Assembly (NCBI GenBank): GCA_905235065.1
Contig: CAJOJR010000015.1
Span: 1 to 42,564, forward strand
DNA from: an uncultured Bacilli bacterium
Lineage (GTDB): Bacteria > Bacillota_I > Bacilli_A > RF39 > UBA660
Length of the DNA: 42,564 bases
Reading direction: 5' to 3'
The translations under genes were made by a program, and so were the position numbers. Under the pieces are notes generated by a model, which did no database searches, was not told the DNA's origin, and worked only from the letters and a program-made list of their open reading frames with translations. Positions 40,633 to 42,564 of this stretch are shown one piece after another (the first letter of the stretch is position 1; each line of letters opens with the position of its first letter).

Positions 40633-40816
40633 GTATCATAATTGTAAAAATGGTGATAGACTTGTTGGTTTTGCGGCACCATTTGTATTGGGAGCTTTAA
40701 CTGGCGGAGTAACTTATGCAGCGTTTAATCCATATAGGCCTAGACCAGTATATCCATATTATGGAGGATATGGTTATGGAAATTATGGATATAATTATTA
40801 TCCATACTATTATTAA
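40631..40816 (+). CDS. Tyr/Gly-rich small protein, coat-like
   Basis: Hydrophobic helix followed by YPYYGGYGYGNYGYNYYPYYY; SD gaggtg. Confidence 0.72.
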   Translation: MYHNCKNGDRLVGFAAPFVLGALTGGVTYAAFNPYRPRPVYPYYGGYGYGNYGYNYYPYYY

Positions 40817-41880
40817 GTATTAGGAAGCACAATTTTAACTATAGTTCCTTTATTTAAAACGGAACTATAAGTTATTTTTCCTTTATGTGCTTCTATTATT
40901 TCTTTGGACAAGCATACGCCAAGACCAGTGCCTTTTTCTTTGGTTGTATTGAATGGAATAAATAAATTGTTTAGAGTCTCATTATTCATACCAATTCCAT
41001 AATCTTTAATTATAATATTCAAATCTTTATTAATATAGCATGTAATATCTATTATTGAATCATTAAAACTAGCTTCAATAGAGTTTTTTATTATGTTGAT
41101 TAATACTTGCTTAATTCTATTATAATCTGCATTTATTTTGATATTATCTTCTGTTTTAAAGTTTAATGTAATATTTTTATTTTCTATAAGAGATATTAAT
41201 ATATTTTTTGCTTCATCTAATAGATCACTTAGATTAAACAAAGTTTTATTTATTTCAATTTTACTAAACTGCATAAAGTCGTTCAATAAGTTAATTGTTC
41301 TTTCAACTTCACTGTTAATAATATTTAAATATTTAATACTTTTATCTTTATTATCAATATTTATCATTGTTAAATATCCTTTAACAACTGCTAATGGATT
41401 CTTAATTTCATGAGTTATTTTGAATAATGAGATTTTTAAATCTGATTCTTTTTTATATTCTTTTAATAAATTTTTTAGTTTCAATATTTTAGAAGATTCA
41501 TTAATTATATAGTTAATTATAAAATATGATATAGAAAATATAAAAATATTCATTAATATATTAGTGATACTATAAGTTAAGATGTTTAAATGTATATAAA
41601 TGTATTCCCCAATTATAAAGAGTATTAACGTACTTACTAAAAATCTTTTGTTTTTCAAGGATAAAAATAGAATTATAAAAGAATATGTAATAATTAATTT
41701 GATGTCAAAACATTTATCTGTAATAATAATTAAAAATAAAGAAAAAAGTAGAGCAGCATCTAATATTATTTTATTGATATCTTCTTTTAAATTTTGCTTA
41801 TTAGCAGAGTAGATTATATATAAAAAATTTGAAAATATTATTAATATGGTATTTATAATACAACTAATAAAAAGAATCAT
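40813..41880 (-). CDS. Orphan membrane sensor histidine kinase (KinB/sporulation kinase-like)
   Basis: Multiple TMs; HEIKNPLAVVKGYL H-box, N-box IIKNSIEAS, G-box DYGIGM and GTGLGVCLSKEI; ATG 41880 with SD gaggtg. Confidence 0.86.
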   Translation of the reverse strand: MILFISCIINTILIIFSNFLYIIYSANKQNLKEDINKIILDAALLFSLFLIIITDKCFDIKLIITYSFIILFLSLKNKRFLVSTLILFIIGEYIYIHLNILTYSITNILMNIFIFSISYFIINYIINESSKILKLKNLLKEYKKESDLKISLFKITHEIKNPLAVVKGYLTMINIDNKDKSIKYLNIINSEVERTINLLNDFMQFSKIEINKTLFNLSDLLDEAKNILISLIENKNITLNFKTEDNIKINADYNRIKQVLINIIKNSIEASFNDSIIDITCYINKDLNIIIKDYGIGMNNETLNNLFIPFNTTKEKGTGLGVCLSKEIIEAHKGKITYSSVLNKGTIVKIVLPNT

Positions 41881-41956
41881 TATTTCACCTCGAAATAATG
41901 ATATCAAATAGTTTTGTCAAAATTTGTCGAATAATGAAAAAAAGTGATATATTTTA

Positions 41957-42268
41957 TCATTTTAAGTCTACTATATATTTTTTAAGTTCTTTAGAGTTTG
42001 CTCCAAATATGATTTTTAATTGGTTATCAACTTCAACAATTCCTCTTGCACCTAATTTTTGAATTCCGTCTTTATCTACAATAGTCATATCCTTTAGAGT
42101 AACTTTTAATCTAGACATATTGACTTCAACATCTACAATGTTATCTTTACCACCTAGACATTGAATCAATTTATTTATTTCTAAAGAAAAGCCTTTTCTT
42201 TTTAATTTAACAATTACTAAAGAAATTAATAATAAGACGGCTAAAATTATTAAATACTGCCAATTCAT
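41957..42268 (-). CDS. Membrane-tethered PTS EIIB-like domain protein lacking catalytic Cys
   Basis: TM helix, then LIQCLGGKDNIVDVEVNMSRLKVTLKDMTIVDKDGIQKLGARGIVEVDNQLKIIFG. Confidence 0.78.
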   Translation of the reverse strand: MNWQYLIILAVLLLISLVIVKLKRKGFSLEINKLIQCLGGKDNIVDVEVNMSRLKVTLKDMTIVDKDGIQKLGARGIVEVDNQLKIIFGANSKELKKYIVDLK

Positions 42269-42345
42269 TTTTTATCACCCAATAATATTATACTATAAAA
42301 CTAATAAAAATACCACATATTAAAAGAGCTCAAATTTGAACTCTT

Positions 42346-42564
42346 TTATAAACATTCAACATATGTGTCATTTAAACATCTAACTGCACACATGCAGCCT
42401 ACATCCATTGTAAATATTGAATCAGTGCTTACATATGGATATATACTAGTTGTATCTGGATTAGGTGCTAAAACTCTAAAAGTTGCGCAACAACCATTGA
42501 TTTTTTCAACTCTAAATACGCTACTTGTAACACCCTCCTCAGCTCTAGTTATAGGCATTGACCA
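42346..42564 (-). CDS. CotY/CotZ-like spore coat protein, C-terminal part; 5' end off window
   Basis: FRVEKINGCCATFRVLAPNPDTTSIYPYVSTDSIFTMDVGCMCAVRCLNDTYVECL; frame open to the window edge. Confidence 0.8.
   Translation of the reverse strand, partial: WSMPITRAEEGVTSSVFRVEKINGCCATFRVLAPNPDTTSIYPYVSTDSIFTMDVGCMCAVRCLNDTYVECL

Noticed and set aside
1-42564. CRISPR arrays, tRNA or 5S/16S/23S rRNA genes, integrases or transposases
   Set aside because: No regularly spaced repeats, cloverleaf/CCA ends, rRNA motifs or mobile-element proteins were recognised.

Overview
This is an AT-rich bacterial chromosome segment, probably from an RF39/Erysipelotrichia/Tenericutes-like Bacilli lineage (taxonomy inferred from gene content and order). 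It uses standard bacterial decoding (Trp is TGG; TGA acts as a stop). Core: rplK-rplA, L10 leader-rplJ-rplL, an rsmC-like gene, rpoB, rpoC, gpsA, a gpsB/divIVA-like gene, rnpB, a rodZ-like gene-pgsA-recA-rny, rnj, tex, ftsY-ylxM, rpsL-rpsG-fusA-tuf, trmB, and at the right edge an orphan histidine kinase and a CotZ-like coat protein. The strongest unusual finding lies at 13.5-16.2 kb. Two diverged tandem copies of an unannotated minus-strand locus each encode a 24-aa hydrophobic peptide with a good SD and a well-spaced promoter (TTGCAT-17-TATTAT). In each, the predicted mRNA 5' end can pair with the 3' terminator region in two helices, and the pairing is kept by compensatory changes between copies. 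Each is opposed by a convergent plus-strand RNA with its own promoter (TTGTCT-17-TAAAAT), a conserved GAAA-capped 5' hairpin and a distal hairpin. This is the architecture of a type I toxin-antitoxin system, co-duplicated with a palindromic operator-like site and a membrane-anchored surface protein. Other points: a tightly coupled five-gene membrane/envelope operon between rplA and rplJ; frame disruptions in four conserved genes (rpoB, rpoC, tex, ylxM); a metallophosphoesterase-like protein lacking its metal ligands; a membrane-tethered EIIB-like domain lacking its active-site Cys; and a spore-coat-like gene set. All calls come from reading the sequence; no searches or folding were run.
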